Shown: piece after piece, positions 16,866 through 24,927 of the stretch
How the letters are laid out: each line of letters opens with the position of its first letter
How positions within the stretch are numbered: the stretch's first letter is position 1
DNA from: Bacteroidota bacterium
Lineage (GTDB): Bacteria > Bacteroidota > Bacteroidia > Bacteroidales > Bacteroidaceae
Reading direction: 5' to 3'
Length of the DNA stretch: 39,831 bases
Assembly (NCBI GenBank): GCA_023415545.1
Contig: JAEZKJ010000047.1
Coordinates: 1-39,831, forward strand
Made by a program: the position numbers and the translations under genes
The notes under the pieces: model-generated
What the model saw: the letters and a program-made list of their open reading frames with translations, nothing else
Told to the model about the DNA's origin: nothing
The model's database searches: none

Positions 16866-18011
16866 ATGGATTATATATTTCTACAACACTATTGGTGGCT
16901 ACTTGTATCTTTGTTGGGCGCTTTATTAGTATTTTTACTATTTGTGCAAGGTGCAAATTCATTGCTTTTTTCAGTTGCTAATGATGAGCCATCACGCACT
17001 TTACTGATAAATTCAACTGGTCGTAAATGGGAACTAACATTTACTACTCTAGTAACTTTTGGAGGAGCATTTTTTGCCTCTTTTCCACTTTTTTATTCCA
17101 CTAGTTTTGGTGGTGCCTATTGGCTTTGGATGATTATACTATTTACTTTTGTCCTTCAAGCTGTGTCATACGAGTATCAGTCAAAATTAGGTAATTTCTT
17201 AGGGAAGAGAACATATCAAACTTTTATAGTAATAAATGGAATAGTTTCACCATTTTTATTGGGTTGTGCAGTAGCTACCTTCTTCAATGGTTCAGCTTTC
17301 TTTGTAGATAAATCGAATATTGGTGATCAATTGATGCCTATTATAAGTGGTTGGACCAACAATTGGCATGGTATTGATGCACTATTTAATCCTTGGAACG
17401 TTGTACTTGGATTGGCAGTGCTTTTCCTCTCAAGAGTTCTAGGTTCACTATATTTAATTAATAATGTAGATGATAATAAATTGGTTTCAGCATGTAGAAA
17501 ACATATAATAATTGATACAATTGCTTTTTTAATATTCTTCCTTGCTTTTGTTATCAAAATATTTTTGTCAGCAGGTTATGCTGTTAATCCAAATAGTGGA
17601 GATATTTATATGGAACCTTATAAGTATCTATTTAACTTTATCGAAATGCCTATTTTGCTGTTAATGTTCTTGATTGGTGTATTGGCTGTTTTATATGGAA
17701 TAGTACGTGGTGCTTTTATTAAAAAAGCAAAAGATGGTATTTGGTATGCCGGTATTGGAACCGTTTTAACTGTTCTATCCCTTCTTATTTCCGTTGGTTA
17801 CAATAATACATCATATTATCCTTCTTCTGTAGATATACAGGATTCACTCACCTTAGCTAATAGTAGTTCTAGTGAGTTTACTCTTCGTACAATGTTTTAT
17901 GTATCACTATTTATTCCCATTGTACTGATTTACATATTCTTGGCATGGAGAACTATGGATAAAAAACAAATATCCTCGGTTGAGATTGAAGAAGATGATC
18001 ATAGTTATTAA
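16866..18011 (+). CDS. cydB: Cytochrome bd ubiquinol oxidase subunit II
   Basis: A 381-residue integral membrane subunit of the bd oxidase, with about nine hydrophobic segments. An in-frame TTG at 16860 also exists, but the ATG at 16866 is the better start and begins MDYIFLQHYWWLLVSLLGALL. The FVQGANSLL stretch in helix 1 and GGAYWLWMIILFTFVLQAVSYEY fit CydB proteins of this phylum, which are more diverged than the E. coli form. It stabilises the heme-bearing subunit CydA. It is the last gene of the operon, followed by a long hairpin at 18022-18063. Confidence 0.93.
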   Translation: MDYIFLQHYWWLLVSLLGALLVFLLFVQGANSLLFSVANDEPSRTLLINSTGRKWELTFTTLVTFGGAFFASFPLFYSTSFGGAYWLWMIILFTFVLQAVSYEYQSKLGNFLGKRTYQTFIVINGIVSPFLLGCAVATFFNGSAFFVDKSNIGDQLMPIISGWTNNWHGIDALFNPWNVVLGLAVLFLSRVLGSLYLINNVDDNKLVSACRKHIIIDTIAFLIFFLAFVIKIFLSAGYAVNPNSGDIYMEPYKYLFNFIEMPILLLMFLIGVLAVLYGIVRGAFIKKAKDGIWYAGIGTVLTVLSLLISVGYNNTSYYPSSVDIQDSLTLANSSSSEFTLRTMFYVSLFIPIVLIYIFLAWRTMDKKQISSVEIEEDDHSY

Positions 18012-18021
18012 AAAAAGTAAA

Positions 18022-18063
18022 CTTGTTAATCATTTATCTATAAAAAGGTAAATGATTAACAAG
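18022..18063. terminator. Long hairpin downstream of cydB
   Basis: A perfect 15-bp stem (18022-18036 with 18049-18063), AT-rich. No clear T-run follows on the plus strand; on the minus strand a T-rich tract does follow. It may protect the 3' end of cydAB mRNA or act bidirectionally. Confidence 0.5.
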
Positions 18064-18109
18064 AAATTGTTAAAGATGGTTTACTTTATATGGTTTTTTT
18101 GTTCTGTCT

Positions 18110-18140
18110 ATTGCAGATTAAATAAAACTATCTATATTTG
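18110..18140 (+). promoter_or_regulatory. Promoter of the plus-strand small RNA
   Basis: ATTG (18110-18113), exactly 19 bases, then TATATTTG (18133-18140). This is one base from the full Bacteroidota promoter consensus. Confidence 0.65.
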
Positions 18141-18144
18141 TATT

Positions 18145-18208
18145 GTGTTTTTCATAGTATTAGATTTAAGGTTAACAAAGGTTGGGTCAAGGCGTTGACC
18201 CTTTTTTT
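18145..18208 (+). ncRNA. Probable short small RNA, about 60-65 nt
   Basis: A promoter (18110-18140) and a textbook terminator (stem GGGTCAA 18184-18190, loop GGCG, stem TTGACCC 18195-18201, T-run 18202-18208) bracket only about 64 bases. The 5' part is unstructured and includes TTAGATTTAAGGTTAACAAAGG, a purine-rich patch before the terminator stem. No open frame is present. From memory, this stretch resembles sequence found in several copies in Bacteroidales genomes; I cannot verify this here. Confidence 0.6.
18184..18208 (+). terminator. Intrinsic terminator of the short small RNA
   Basis: A seven-bp perfect stem, tetraloop GGCG and seven T residues. It lies more than 170 bases after cydB and beyond another hairpin, so it more likely ends a separate transcript. 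Confidence 0.88.
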
Positions 18209-18442
18209 ATGCCCATAAGTTACAAGCTCCAATAAAAGCTATCATGTCGATAAATATCTACTGTATTCAATTTATTAACTGCTTCTTTGTAAAATATTGT
18301 GATAAATAATCTGTAGTTATTGAATATCATTTCCGTTCGATAGGGAAAAGAGGCGAGACCTCTTAATAACTTCATTTGCATTTTTAAAACATTAGTTTGA
18401 AAACTCCTAAAGAATTATATTGATTTACATGATGTATTATTT

Positions 18443-18479
18443 ATTTCGCATTGCGAAATACCTGTTTCACATCGTGGAA
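18443..18479. repeat. Pair of palindromes spaced 21 bp
   Basis: The first (18443-18459) is ATTTCGCA-T-TGCGAAAT, perfect. The second (18465-18479) is TTTCACATCGTGGAA, with one G-T mismatch. The centres are 21 bp apart and the two share the pattern TTTCRCAT-GYGRAA. Confidence 0.55.
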
Positions 18480-18493
18480 TATATGATTTATAT

Positions 18494-18513
18494 TTTGGTT
18501 TATATAAACCAAA
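18494..18513. repeat. 20-bp perfect palindrome
   Basis: A perfect dyad centred between 18503 and 18504, with half-site TTTGGTTTAT. It could be an operator or simply a cruciform-prone sequence. No adjacent start codon makes its target clear. Confidence 0.5.
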
Positions 18514-18522
18514 GCTTGATTT

Positions 18523-18606
18523 GAAAAAGTGTTTGTGATCAATGAATTTTATCTTTGAATAATCTCTCTTTTTATGATTCAAGTAAACACTTTTTCTTTT
18601 AACTAC
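18523..18606. repeat. 84-bp element bounded by 12-bp inverted repeats
   Basis: GAAAAAGTGTTT (18523-18534) and AAACACTTTTTC (18595-18606) are exact inverted copies. Inside is a second inverted pair, TTGAAT (around 18555-18560) and ATTCAA (around 18587-18592). TTT flanks both sides. It could be a small transposable-element remnant or a structured transcript end. Confidence 0.45.
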
Positions 18607-18753
18607 CTAATACTATATACTATTCTTTCAAACTTACTGAGGTATATTACAAAGAGTTTACAGTTTGTTTATTTAGTTCTAACCAATTTTACTCGACAAA
18701 GTTTTAAGCCTATATTAGTTTACTACATCAATATACTAGGCTAATACAAAACA

Positions 18754-18791
18754 AATATTCCTTGTTACAAATAGTTGTAACAAGGAATATT
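18754..18791 (-). terminator. Terminator of the acyltransferase gene
   Basis: A perfect 17-bp stem (18754-18770 with 18775-18791) with loop ATAG. On the minus strand it is followed by a T-rich tract (TTGTTTTGTATT). It lies 24 bases past the stop codon at 18815. Confidence 0.85.
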
Positions 18792-18814
18792 AAAATGAAT
18801 AGTATAGTCTATTT

Positions 18815-19996
18815 TTATTTATTAATCTCTTTTTTACCCATTAAGAAATGTTGTTTTAACCATTCACGAACAGGCTCATCATATAGTTTAAGGGCAGCAT
18901 AAGCCAAACCTATTGAAAGTATAAATACTGATACAGAAACCATAATATTCTGTCCTAACGATGCATCTTTATGTGCGGCAACCCATGACATTTGCATGTA
19001 AACCAATGGGTAGTGTGTAATATAAAGAGGGTAGGATATTTCGCCTAGGAATTTACATAAAGCTATTGATTTTGGATTTGTAATCTTACTACCGGCACCC
19101 ATAGATACAATAATAGGGAAGAGAATAAGAATGCTAATTGTTTCATAAAGCCCATTCATCCAAAAGTTTTCTGGGTTAACACCACCAATACGTGGCATTG
19201 CAAGAATTATAATAATTAGTAGTGAACACCACCAAAATCCACATCTTACTTTTATAAATTTACCTATTCTGGATATCAATAGTCCACAAAAGAAAGGAAA
19301 AAGAAGACGTGTAAAGCCTACATATAGTTGATCGGGAGTTATTCCCCAACCACCAATCACAGTATATGGTGCAAAATTTCCTTCTGGGAAAACACCAAAT
19401 GGGTTCATGTCCATTGTTAGGCTTACTGTAAGTATGGCAAAGCAAAAAACTAATATTCCAAGAGTTATTTTCCCTAATTTACGGATAAACACTGCGTATA
19501 AAATGTTTGCTATATACTCTAACATAAGTGACCAACATGGCCCATTTAGAGGGTATGTCTCACTCCATCCACGTATATCCATATTGGCTGAAGCAGGAAT
19601 CATGGTACAGCCATATATAAACATTATAACTACTACCCACCATGGTGTTTGTTCAATTAAAGTAAAATTGGACGATGCACCAAAATAAAATAGGAGCATA
19701 CCTATAAATCCTCCCATAATTACCATTGGATGAAGACGAACTAGACGACGTTTAAAAAATTGCCATGTATTCATTTTATTCCAACGATCATCGTAGGCAT
19801 AGCCAATTACAAAACCTGAAAGTAGAAAAAAGAAGTCTACTGCTAAATATCCATGGTTGATTATTTGGTAAGCTGGGCCTTGTGAATATGTTTCAAAAAG
19901 GTGAAAAGCAACTACTAAAAATGCTGCGACACCACGCAATCCGTCAAGTATTTCATATCGTGGTTTGGAAGCTAAATAATTGTTGTTTGTTATCAT
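18815..19996 (-). CDS. Acyltransferase 3 family membrane protein (OafA/YrhL-like)
   Basis: A 393-residue integral membrane protein with about ten helices. The N-terminus is a classic signature, EILDGLRGVAAFLVVAFHLF, with Arg21 and His32 as the likely catalytic pair, followed by LAVDFFFLLSGFVIGYAY. These enzymes transfer acyl groups (often acetyl) from a cytoplasmic donor to a sugar acceptor at the outer face of the inner membrane, modifying O-antigen, capsule or exported oligosaccharides. Conserved SETYPLNGPCWSLMLEYIAN fits the middle block of the family. It is monocistronic, with its own terminator. The acceptor is unknown. Confidence 0.9.
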   Translation of the reverse strand: MITNNNYLASKPRYEILDGLRGVAAFLVVAFHLFETYSQGPAYQIINHGYLAVDFFFLLSGFVIGYAYDDRWNKMNTWQFFKRRLVRLHPMVIMGGFIGMLLFYFGASSNFTLIEQTPWWVVVIMFIYGCTMIPASANMDIRGWSETYPLNGPCWSLMLEYIANILYAVFIRKLGKITLGILVFCFAILTVSLTMDMNPFGVFPEGNFAPYTVIGGWGITPDQLYVGFTRLLFPFFCGLLISRIGKFIKVRCGFWWCSLLIIIILAMPRIGGVNPENFWMNGLYETISILILFPIIVSMGAGSKITNPKSIALCKFLGEISYPLYITHYPLVYMQMSWVAAHKDASLGQNIMVSVSVFILSIGLAYAALKLYDEPVREWLKQHFLMGKKEINK

Positions 19997-20338
19997 TATA
20001 TTAAACTTTATGTTATTCTATTATAGTAGATTTATCGACTTTAATAACTCTCATTAAAGTGTATGGTGTCAAATTTAATAAAAATATATAAATTTTACGT
20101 CTAAATATTGGTTACTTCTATTAATTAATCTATAAGGCAAAAATTTAACGGATGCAGTTCAATTTTAAACTGAGGTGTAAATAGAAAAAGCTCGGTTCAA
20201 TACCGAGCTTTATTCCATTGTAAGAGCAAATATTAATAATGTTAATCCATCAAGCTTGTTATATGCCCATCAGTAACATTATTTTTTTACGCCCTTTAAA
20301 AGTAATTGTGCTTAATTATTTAGTCAAACCAATAATAG
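19997..20338. other. Intergenic region between the acyltransferase and ligase genes
   Basis: 342 bases that carry the terminator at 20187-20211 for the ligase operon. The rest, including the acyltransferase leader, holds no promoter of clear consensus that I could find. Confidence 0.6.
20187..20211 (-). terminator. Terminator of the regulator-ligase operon
   Basis: A ten-bp stem AAAGCTCGGT (20187-20196) and ACCGAGCTTT (20202-20211) with loop TCAAT. In the minus direction the stem is followed by TTCTATTT, so it terminates the operon whose last stop is at 20339. Confidence 0.82.
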
Positions 20339-21991
20339 TTATACTATTTCAATTCCTTGTTTAGCACACAGTTCAACACCTAAATCTTTTAATTTAAACT
20401 TCTGTATTTTACCGCTTCCTGTCATAGGGAACTCATCAATGAAGAATATATATTTAGGCACTTTATAGTGTGCAATTTTTCCTTTGCAGAACTCTTGAAT
20501 ATCCATCTCATTAAGTTCTGTTCCCTCATGTTTGATAATAAATGCTCCAACCTGTTCACCATATCTTTTTGATGGAATACCGGCTACTTGAACATCTTTT
20601 ATCTCTTTTATCTTATATAAAAATTCTTCTATCTCACGAGGGTAAATATTTTCACCACCACGAATAATCATATCTTTTATACGTCCTGTTATTCGGTAGT
20701 TGCCATCTTGGTCTTTTATTCCTAAATCACCAGAGTGAAGGAATCCATTTTTATCAATTGTCTCGGATGTAGCTTCAGGATTTTTATAATATCCTTTCAT
20801 GTTATTGTAGCCACGATTACACATCTCACCTTGAACACCAACAGGACATTCTTCTCCGGTTTCAGGGTCGATAACCATAATTTCAGAGAATTCAAAGTTT
20901 CTTCCTACAGTAGTACAACGTACTTCAAAAGGATCATCTATTCGGGTAGCAGTCATTCCAGGCGAAGTTTCTGTCAATCCATATACACTTGTTACCTTCA
21001 TGTACATCTCTTTTTCAACCCTTCTCATCAACTCTATAGGACAAAGAGCACCTGCCATAATTCCGGTTCTTAATGACGACATATCAAACATGCTGAACAT
21101 AGGATGATTAAGTTCGGCGATGAACATAGTAGGTACACCATATAGCGCAGTACATCTCTCTTTATGTATGGATGCAAGAACAAGAAGAGGGTCAAATTTT
21201 TCAACCATAACCTGTGTACATCCATGTGTCAGACAGTTCATAGTGGCAAGTACAACTCCAAAGCAGTGGAAAAGAGGTACACAGCAGCAAAGTTTATCCT
21301 CGGCTGTGAATTTCATATGCTCACCTGTAAAGAAACCATTGTTTGTTATATTATGGTGAGTAAGCATAACACCCTTAGGAAATCCTGTAGTTCCAGATGT
21401 GTACTGCATGTTAACTGTATCATGGCACTTTACCTTGCTTTTAGCCTCTTTTAGTTGTTGATCATCGAGGTTATCTCCAAGCATTAAAATTTCGGAAGTA
21501 TTATACATACCTCTATATTTTTCCTGTCCGATGTATATTACATTTTTCATCTCAGGGAAATTCTTGCTTTTCAGATATCCACGTTGACAAGTTCTAAGCT
21601 CAGGTAACATAGTGTAGACCATGTCGATATAGTTATCACTTCCTCTATCACCATTTACCAAACATAGTGTATGCATATCCGAGTTTTTGCAAAGATACTC
21701 CAACTCAGCTTGTTTGTAATTAGTATTTACAGTTACGCATACTGCACCAATTTTGGCACATGCATAAAGAAAGGTTAACCAGTCGGGTACATTGGGAGCC
21801 CAAAGACCCACATGTTTACCCCTTTCAACACCTATTGCTAAAAGTCCTTTTGCAACATTGTCTACTCTTTCATTAAAATCTTTCCACGTAAAGCGTAGAT
21901 CACGATCTGAATATACTATATACTCTTTATCAGGAGTTGTTAAAGCCCAATGTTCAAGCCAATCTCCAAGAGTTCTATTTGACAATTCCAT
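20339..21991 (-). CDS. AMP-binding acyl-CoA synthetase (fatty-acid ligase type)
   Basis: A 550-residue adenylate-forming enzyme. The P-loop motif is YTSGTTGFPKG (197-207); the later motifs FLHSGDLG and GRIKDMIIRGGENIYP and the C-terminal PMTGSGKIQK with the catalytic Lys are all intact. It activates a carboxylic acid to an acyl-adenylate and then forms the CoA thioester. The overall sequence is closest in feel to medium/long-chain fatty acyl-CoA ligases of the FadD/AcsF type, but the chain length cannot be read from motifs. It lies 60 bases behind the XRE-cupin regulator in the same direction, so the two probably form an operon and the regulator may respond to the acid or its CoA ester. Confidence 0.9.
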   Translation of the reverse strand: MELSNRTLGDWLEHWALTTPDKEYIVYSDRDLRFTWKDFNERVDNVAKGLLAIGVERGKHVGLWAPNVPDWLTFLYACAKIGAVCVTVNTNYKQAELEYLCKNSDMHTLCLVNGDRGSDNYIDMVYTMLPELRTCQRGYLKSKNFPEMKNVIYIGQEKYRGMYNTSEILMLGDNLDDQQLKEAKSKVKCHDTVNMQYTSGTTGFPKGVMLTHHNITNNGFFTGEHMKFTAEDKLCCCVPLFHCFGVVLATMNCLTHGCTQVMVEKFDPLLVLASIHKERCTALYGVPTMFIAELNHPMFSMFDMSSLRTGIMAGALCPIELMRRVEKEMYMKVTSVYGLTETSPGMTATRIDDPFEVRCTTVGRNFEFSEIMVIDPETGEECPVGVQGEMCNRGYNNMKGYYKNPEATSETIDKNGFLHSGDLGIKDQDGNYRITGRIKDMIIRGGENIYPREIEEFLYKIKEIKDVQVAGIPSKRYGEQVGAFIIKHEGTELNEMDIQEFCKGKIAHYKVPKYIFFIDEFPMTGSGKIQKFKLKDLGVELCAKQGIEIV

Positions 21992-22051
21992 CCTTTTTTA
22001 TTGAATCAGTTTACCAAGTTTATTATTATATACTTGAAATATGATAATAAA

Positions 22052-22627
22052 TTATGCTGGTGTATAAACTACAGCTAGAATTTTTGCAGCACTACCATTG
22101 TTTCCATGGACATGATGAGGAACAATAGAGTCATAGTAAATGCTGTCTCCTTTTTTCAATTGATAACTGTTTTTACCATGAATAACCTCAATTTCACCCT
22201 CCACAACATATATAAATTCTTCTCCTTCGTGCGAAGAGACACTATATGATTGATTTTCTTCTTTTAAAATATCAATAATAAATGATTCCATGTGTCTTCC
22301 CGCCTTTGATTTTGATAGGGAGTGATATGACATATGTTTTTTAGAATCCGAAGCACCATTTGAAAAATCAATTTCATTATTGTTATCACTTTCTCTAGTT
22401 ACTACAGCTCCCAATTCTTGCTGGTCATCTAGAAATGTGCCAAGTCTTACTCCTAGTACACGAGCTATTTTAATTAGAGGAGCTAGAGAAGGCATATATT
22501 CATTCTCTTCAATTCTTTTAACTTCCTCTGCATCAATTCCTGAACGTTCAACAAGTTCTTCGAATGTTATCTCTTTTAATGTTCTTATAGACTTGATTTT
22601 ACTACCAATATTTATTGATTTATCCAT
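22052..22627 (-). CDS. XRE-family regulator with C-terminal cupin domain
   Basis: The start at 22627 (ATG) is preferred over the TTG four codons upstream. This gives 191 residues. The N-terminal helix-turn-helix (about 6-60, IGSKIKSIRTLKEITFEELVERSGI) is a Cro/C1-type DNA-binding domain. A linker of about 50 residues leads to a cupin beta-barrel (about 115-188) with SSHEGEEFIYVVEGEIEV and DSIVPHHVHGNNG, including His residues that could bind a metal or small ligand. The regulator probably controls its own operon with the acyl-CoA ligase. A housekeeping -7 box TACCTTTG is found at 22676-22669. Confidence 0.88.
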   Translation of the reverse strand: MDKSINIGSKIKSIRTLKEITFEELVERSGIDAEEVKRIEENEYMPSLAPLIKIARVLGVRLGTFLDDQQELGAVVTRESDNNNEIDFSNGASDSKKHMSYHSLSKSKAGRHMESFIIDILKEENQSYSVSSHEGEEFIYVVEGEIEVIHGKNSYQLKKGDSIYYDSIVPHHVHGNNGSAAKILAVVYTPA

Positions 22628-22668
22628 AATTGCTATCAAATTATGTAAGATTGTAAGTTATTTGTTTA

Positions 22669-22676
22669 CAAAGGTA
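22669..22676 (-). promoter_or_regulatory. Possible -7 box for the XRE-cupin operon
   Basis: TACCTTTG on the minus strand (22676-22669) matches TAnnTTTG. The upstream -33 element is poor (TTTC at N21), so the promoter may need activation or be weak. The leader would be about 37 bases. Confidence 0.35.
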
Positions 22677-22826
22677 ATAATTAAATAGTAATTAAAGGAA
22701 ATTTGTTGAATAAAAATTTACAGCTCTTAAAAACTGTTTATAGTTCAATATTATTTCCATTTTTTCTATCTATTATTATTTATATGATGATAACAATCAT
22801 ACGATGAAATATCACTTTTTATTTCT

Positions 22827-22834
22827 TATCTTTG
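22827..22834 (+). promoter_or_regulatory. -7 box upstream of riboflavin synthase
   Basis: TATCTTTG is an exact match for the Bacteroidota -7 element, 47 bases before the start codon. No good -33 TTTG is present at N19. The leader is far too short to hold an FMN riboswitch. Confidence 0.4.
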
Positions 22835-22880
22835 TTCTCTATTAAATAGATTTTATAATGAACTTAATAATTTATTAAAT

Positions 22881-23483
22881 ATGTTCTCAGGTATAGTAGA
22901 AGAATATGCAGAAGTTGTAAGAATAGTGAAGGAACAGGAAAATCTTCATCTTACACTAAAATGTTCATTTGTAGATGAATTGAAAATTGATCAGAGTATA
23001 GCTCACAATGGTGTTTGCCTTACTGTGGTGAGTTTACAGGATGGTACATACACTGTAACAGCTATGAAAGAGACTATCGACCGCTCGAATATCGGTTTGC
23101 TGGCTGTTGGCGATAAGGTAAATGTTGAGAGAAGCATGATGATGAATGGTCGTCTTGATGGTCATATTGTTCAAGGTCATGTTGATCAAACAGCTGAGTG
23201 TATTGATATTAAAGACTCACAAGGTAGTTGGTATTTCACATTTAAATATAAGTTTGATAAAGAGATGGCCAAAAGAGGGTATATCACTGTAGATAAAGGA
23301 TCGGTTACAGTGAATGGTGTAAGTCTTACTGTTTGTAATCCTACAGATGATACATTCCAAGTTGCTATTATACCATATACTTTTGATCATACCAACTTCC
23401 ATACTTTTAAGATTGGAACTATTGTAAACTTAGAGTTTGATATAATAGGAAAATATTTGAGTAGAATGATGAAATTTGCATAA
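22881..23483 (+). CDS. ribE: Riboflavin synthase, alpha subunit
   Basis: Catalyses the dismutation of two 6,7-dimethyl-8-ribityllumazine molecules into riboflavin and a pyrimidine, the last step of riboflavin synthesis. The 200-residue protein starts MFSGIVEE, the diagnostic N-terminus, and consists of two lumazine-binding repeats (about 1-97 and 98-190). AHNGVCLTVV in the first repeat is mirrored by TVNGVSLTVCN in the second. GRLDGHIVQGHVDQT marks the junction. No other rib genes are nearby. A terminator follows at 23517-23555. Confidence 0.95.
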   Translation: MFSGIVEEYAEVVRIVKEQENLHLTLKCSFVDELKIDQSIAHNGVCLTVVSLQDGTYTVTAMKETIDRSNIGLLAVGDKVNVERSMMMNGRLDGHIVQGHVDQTAECIDIKDSQGSWYFTFKYKFDKEMAKRGYITVDKGSVTVNGVSLTVCNPTDDTFQVAIIPYTFDHTNFHTFKIGTIVNLEFDIIGKYLSRMMKFA

Positions 23484-23516
23484 TATAGTATGTTTTTTAT
23501 TACATGCTATTATACG

Positions 23517-23555
23517 ATTAATCCCTGTTAGAACATGTTTCTAACAGGGATTAAT
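23517..23555. terminator. Terminator between ribE and the YihY gene
   Basis: A perfect 15-bp stem (23517-23531 with 23541-23555) around a nine-base loop, lying between two convergent genes. T-richness is modest on both sides, so it may act in both directions. Confidence 0.75.
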
Positions 23556-23579
23556 TATTGTAAATATTACTTCTATGTT

Positions 23580-24902
23580 TTAATATATATCTTTTAAAAG
23601 TATTTTGTCGGTATCTTTGTAGTACTCTTTTCTAAAGCCATTTAATGTATCCCATGCTTTATCCGATTCTTTCATTTTAATTTTAAAATCTTCGCTACCT
23701 TTTGTGTCGATCTTATTAATTAACATTCCAACACTCAATATATTGATATCGATAGCCGGTATATATGCCATAAGGTCAGAGTCATTATTTACCGGAGTTT
23801 CTTTGAGCACATTAATATCTACTAATTCATATATTATTTTGTTAGTAAGCTTTATCGGAATTTTATATCTGTCGCTTAAATCTTCGGCTGTATATGGTGG
23901 TTTTTCTGTTTGAAATCTTTTGCATATCAATGACATAATCAGTATGCAAAGGAAGTCGTGGTATCTTCTGCTTATATTTTTTATCTCATTATTGAAATAA
24001 AAATTCTTCAAGTTTTGTGAAACATATGATAATTCTGCGCCAAAAAGGCAGATGCTCCATGTTATTTGTGTCCATAACAAGAACATAGGTATGGCAGCAA
24101 AACTTCCATAAATTGCATTATATCGGGATACCCATATTTGACTTCCTATATATAAATATTGGAAGAATTGAGCAGCAGTACCTGCCAAAATACCAGGAAT
24201 AATACAATGTTTTAATTTTACTCTTGTATTAGGAATGTATGAGTATAAAGCGATAAACATCAACCATATAATGAAGAATGGAATCAAGTTTATAGAAAAC
24301 TTCAATATAGGAGCAAGGATATCGAAACCATCCATTTTGCTAACCATGGTGCTTATGAAGATTGATATACCTCCTGAAAGAACTAGAAAGATAGGGATTA
24401 GAAGAAGCATGGAGAAATAGTCCGTCATCTTTCTATATATAGTGCGTGGTTTTTTAACTTGCCATATTGAGTTGAAAGTTCGTTCTATGTTATTAATCAA
24501 TGTTAATATGGTCCACAATAACATTATAAGACCTACACCAATGAAAACTCCACTCTTTGTGTGTGACAGATATGAATCGATGAAATTCATTATTGTCATC
24601 ATGGCAGGTGATTGTGCACCTATACCATTCTTTATCTGCATCTCTAAAAGGTTGGAGAAACCAAGACCTCTAACAATTGCAAATAGTATAGCAAGAAGTG
24701 GGATTATTGAGAAAAGTGTATTGTAGGTAAGTGCAGAAGATTTTATTACAAGTCTTCCTTGATTGAATTCTTTAACTGATATTATAATAATTTTTACAGC
24801 TTTGTAAAGAATCCCTCGAGGTTTACTAACCTCATCGTCATTTAAACGCCAAATCTCTACTTTTAGGAATGAGCGAATTCCTTTAATTTTAGCTTTGTTC
24901 AT
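23580..24902 (-). CDS. YihY/BrkB family inner membrane protein
   Basis: The start at 24902 is chosen because the open frame upstream (to 24980) runs into the RNase P RNA gene. The resulting protein is 440 residues. After a short cytoplasmic N-terminus there is the family hallmark SALTYNTLFSIIPLLAILFAI (first membrane helix, with its Pro) and about six helices in total. ILAGTAAQFFQYLYIGSQIW and YGSFAAIPMFLLWTQITW are the late conserved blocks. The C-terminal 130 residues form a soluble tail resembling a winged helix. The family was once misnamed ribonuclease BN; its true role is unknown, possibly transport or envelope function. Confidence 0.88.
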   Translation of the reverse strand: MNKAKIKGIRSFLKVEIWRLNDDEVSKPRGILYKAVKIIIISVKEFNQGRLVIKSSALTYNTLFSIIPLLAILFAIVRGLGFSNLLEMQIKNGIGAQSPAMMTIMNFIDSYLSHTKSGVFIGVGLIMLLWTILTLINNIERTFNSIWQVKKPRTIYRKMTDYFSMLLLIPIFLVLSGGISIFISTMVSKMDGFDILAPILKFSINLIPFFIIWLMFIALYSYIPNTRVKLKHCIIPGILAGTAAQFFQYLYIGSQIWVSRYNAIYGSFAAIPMFLLWTQITWSICLFGAELSYVSQNLKNFYFNNEIKNISRRYHDFLCILIMSLICKRFQTEKPPYTAEDLSDRYKIPIKLTNKIIYELVDINVLKETPVNNDSDLMAYIPAIDINILSVGMLINKIDTKGSEDFKIKMKESDKAWDTLNGFRKEYYKDTDKILLKDIY

Positions 24903-24927
24903 TTCGTAAAGATGTAAAAGAAATAAA

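Larger units (their letters stand above)
18012..18814. other. Non-coding region rich in hairpins and palindromes
   Basis: About 800 bases with no protein gene. In order it holds the hairpin after cydB (18022-18063), a small-RNA candidate with promoter and terminator (18110-18208), a short hairpin AAGAGG-CGAGA-CCTCTT (18348-18364), two 15-17 bp palindromes 21 bp apart (18443-18479), a 20-bp palindrome (18494-18513), a 12-bp inverted repeat spanning 18523-18606 and the terminator of the acyltransferase (18754-18791). Confidence 0.7.

Noticed and set aside
20187..20211. tRNA T-arm because of GGTTCAATACC
   Set aside because: The sequence is the loop of a perfect ten-bp terminator stem, and no acceptor or anticodon arm is present.
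22640..22880. FMN riboswitch before riboflavin synthase
   Set aside because: The -7 box leaves only about 40 bases of leader, and none of the conserved FMN aptamer sequences is present.
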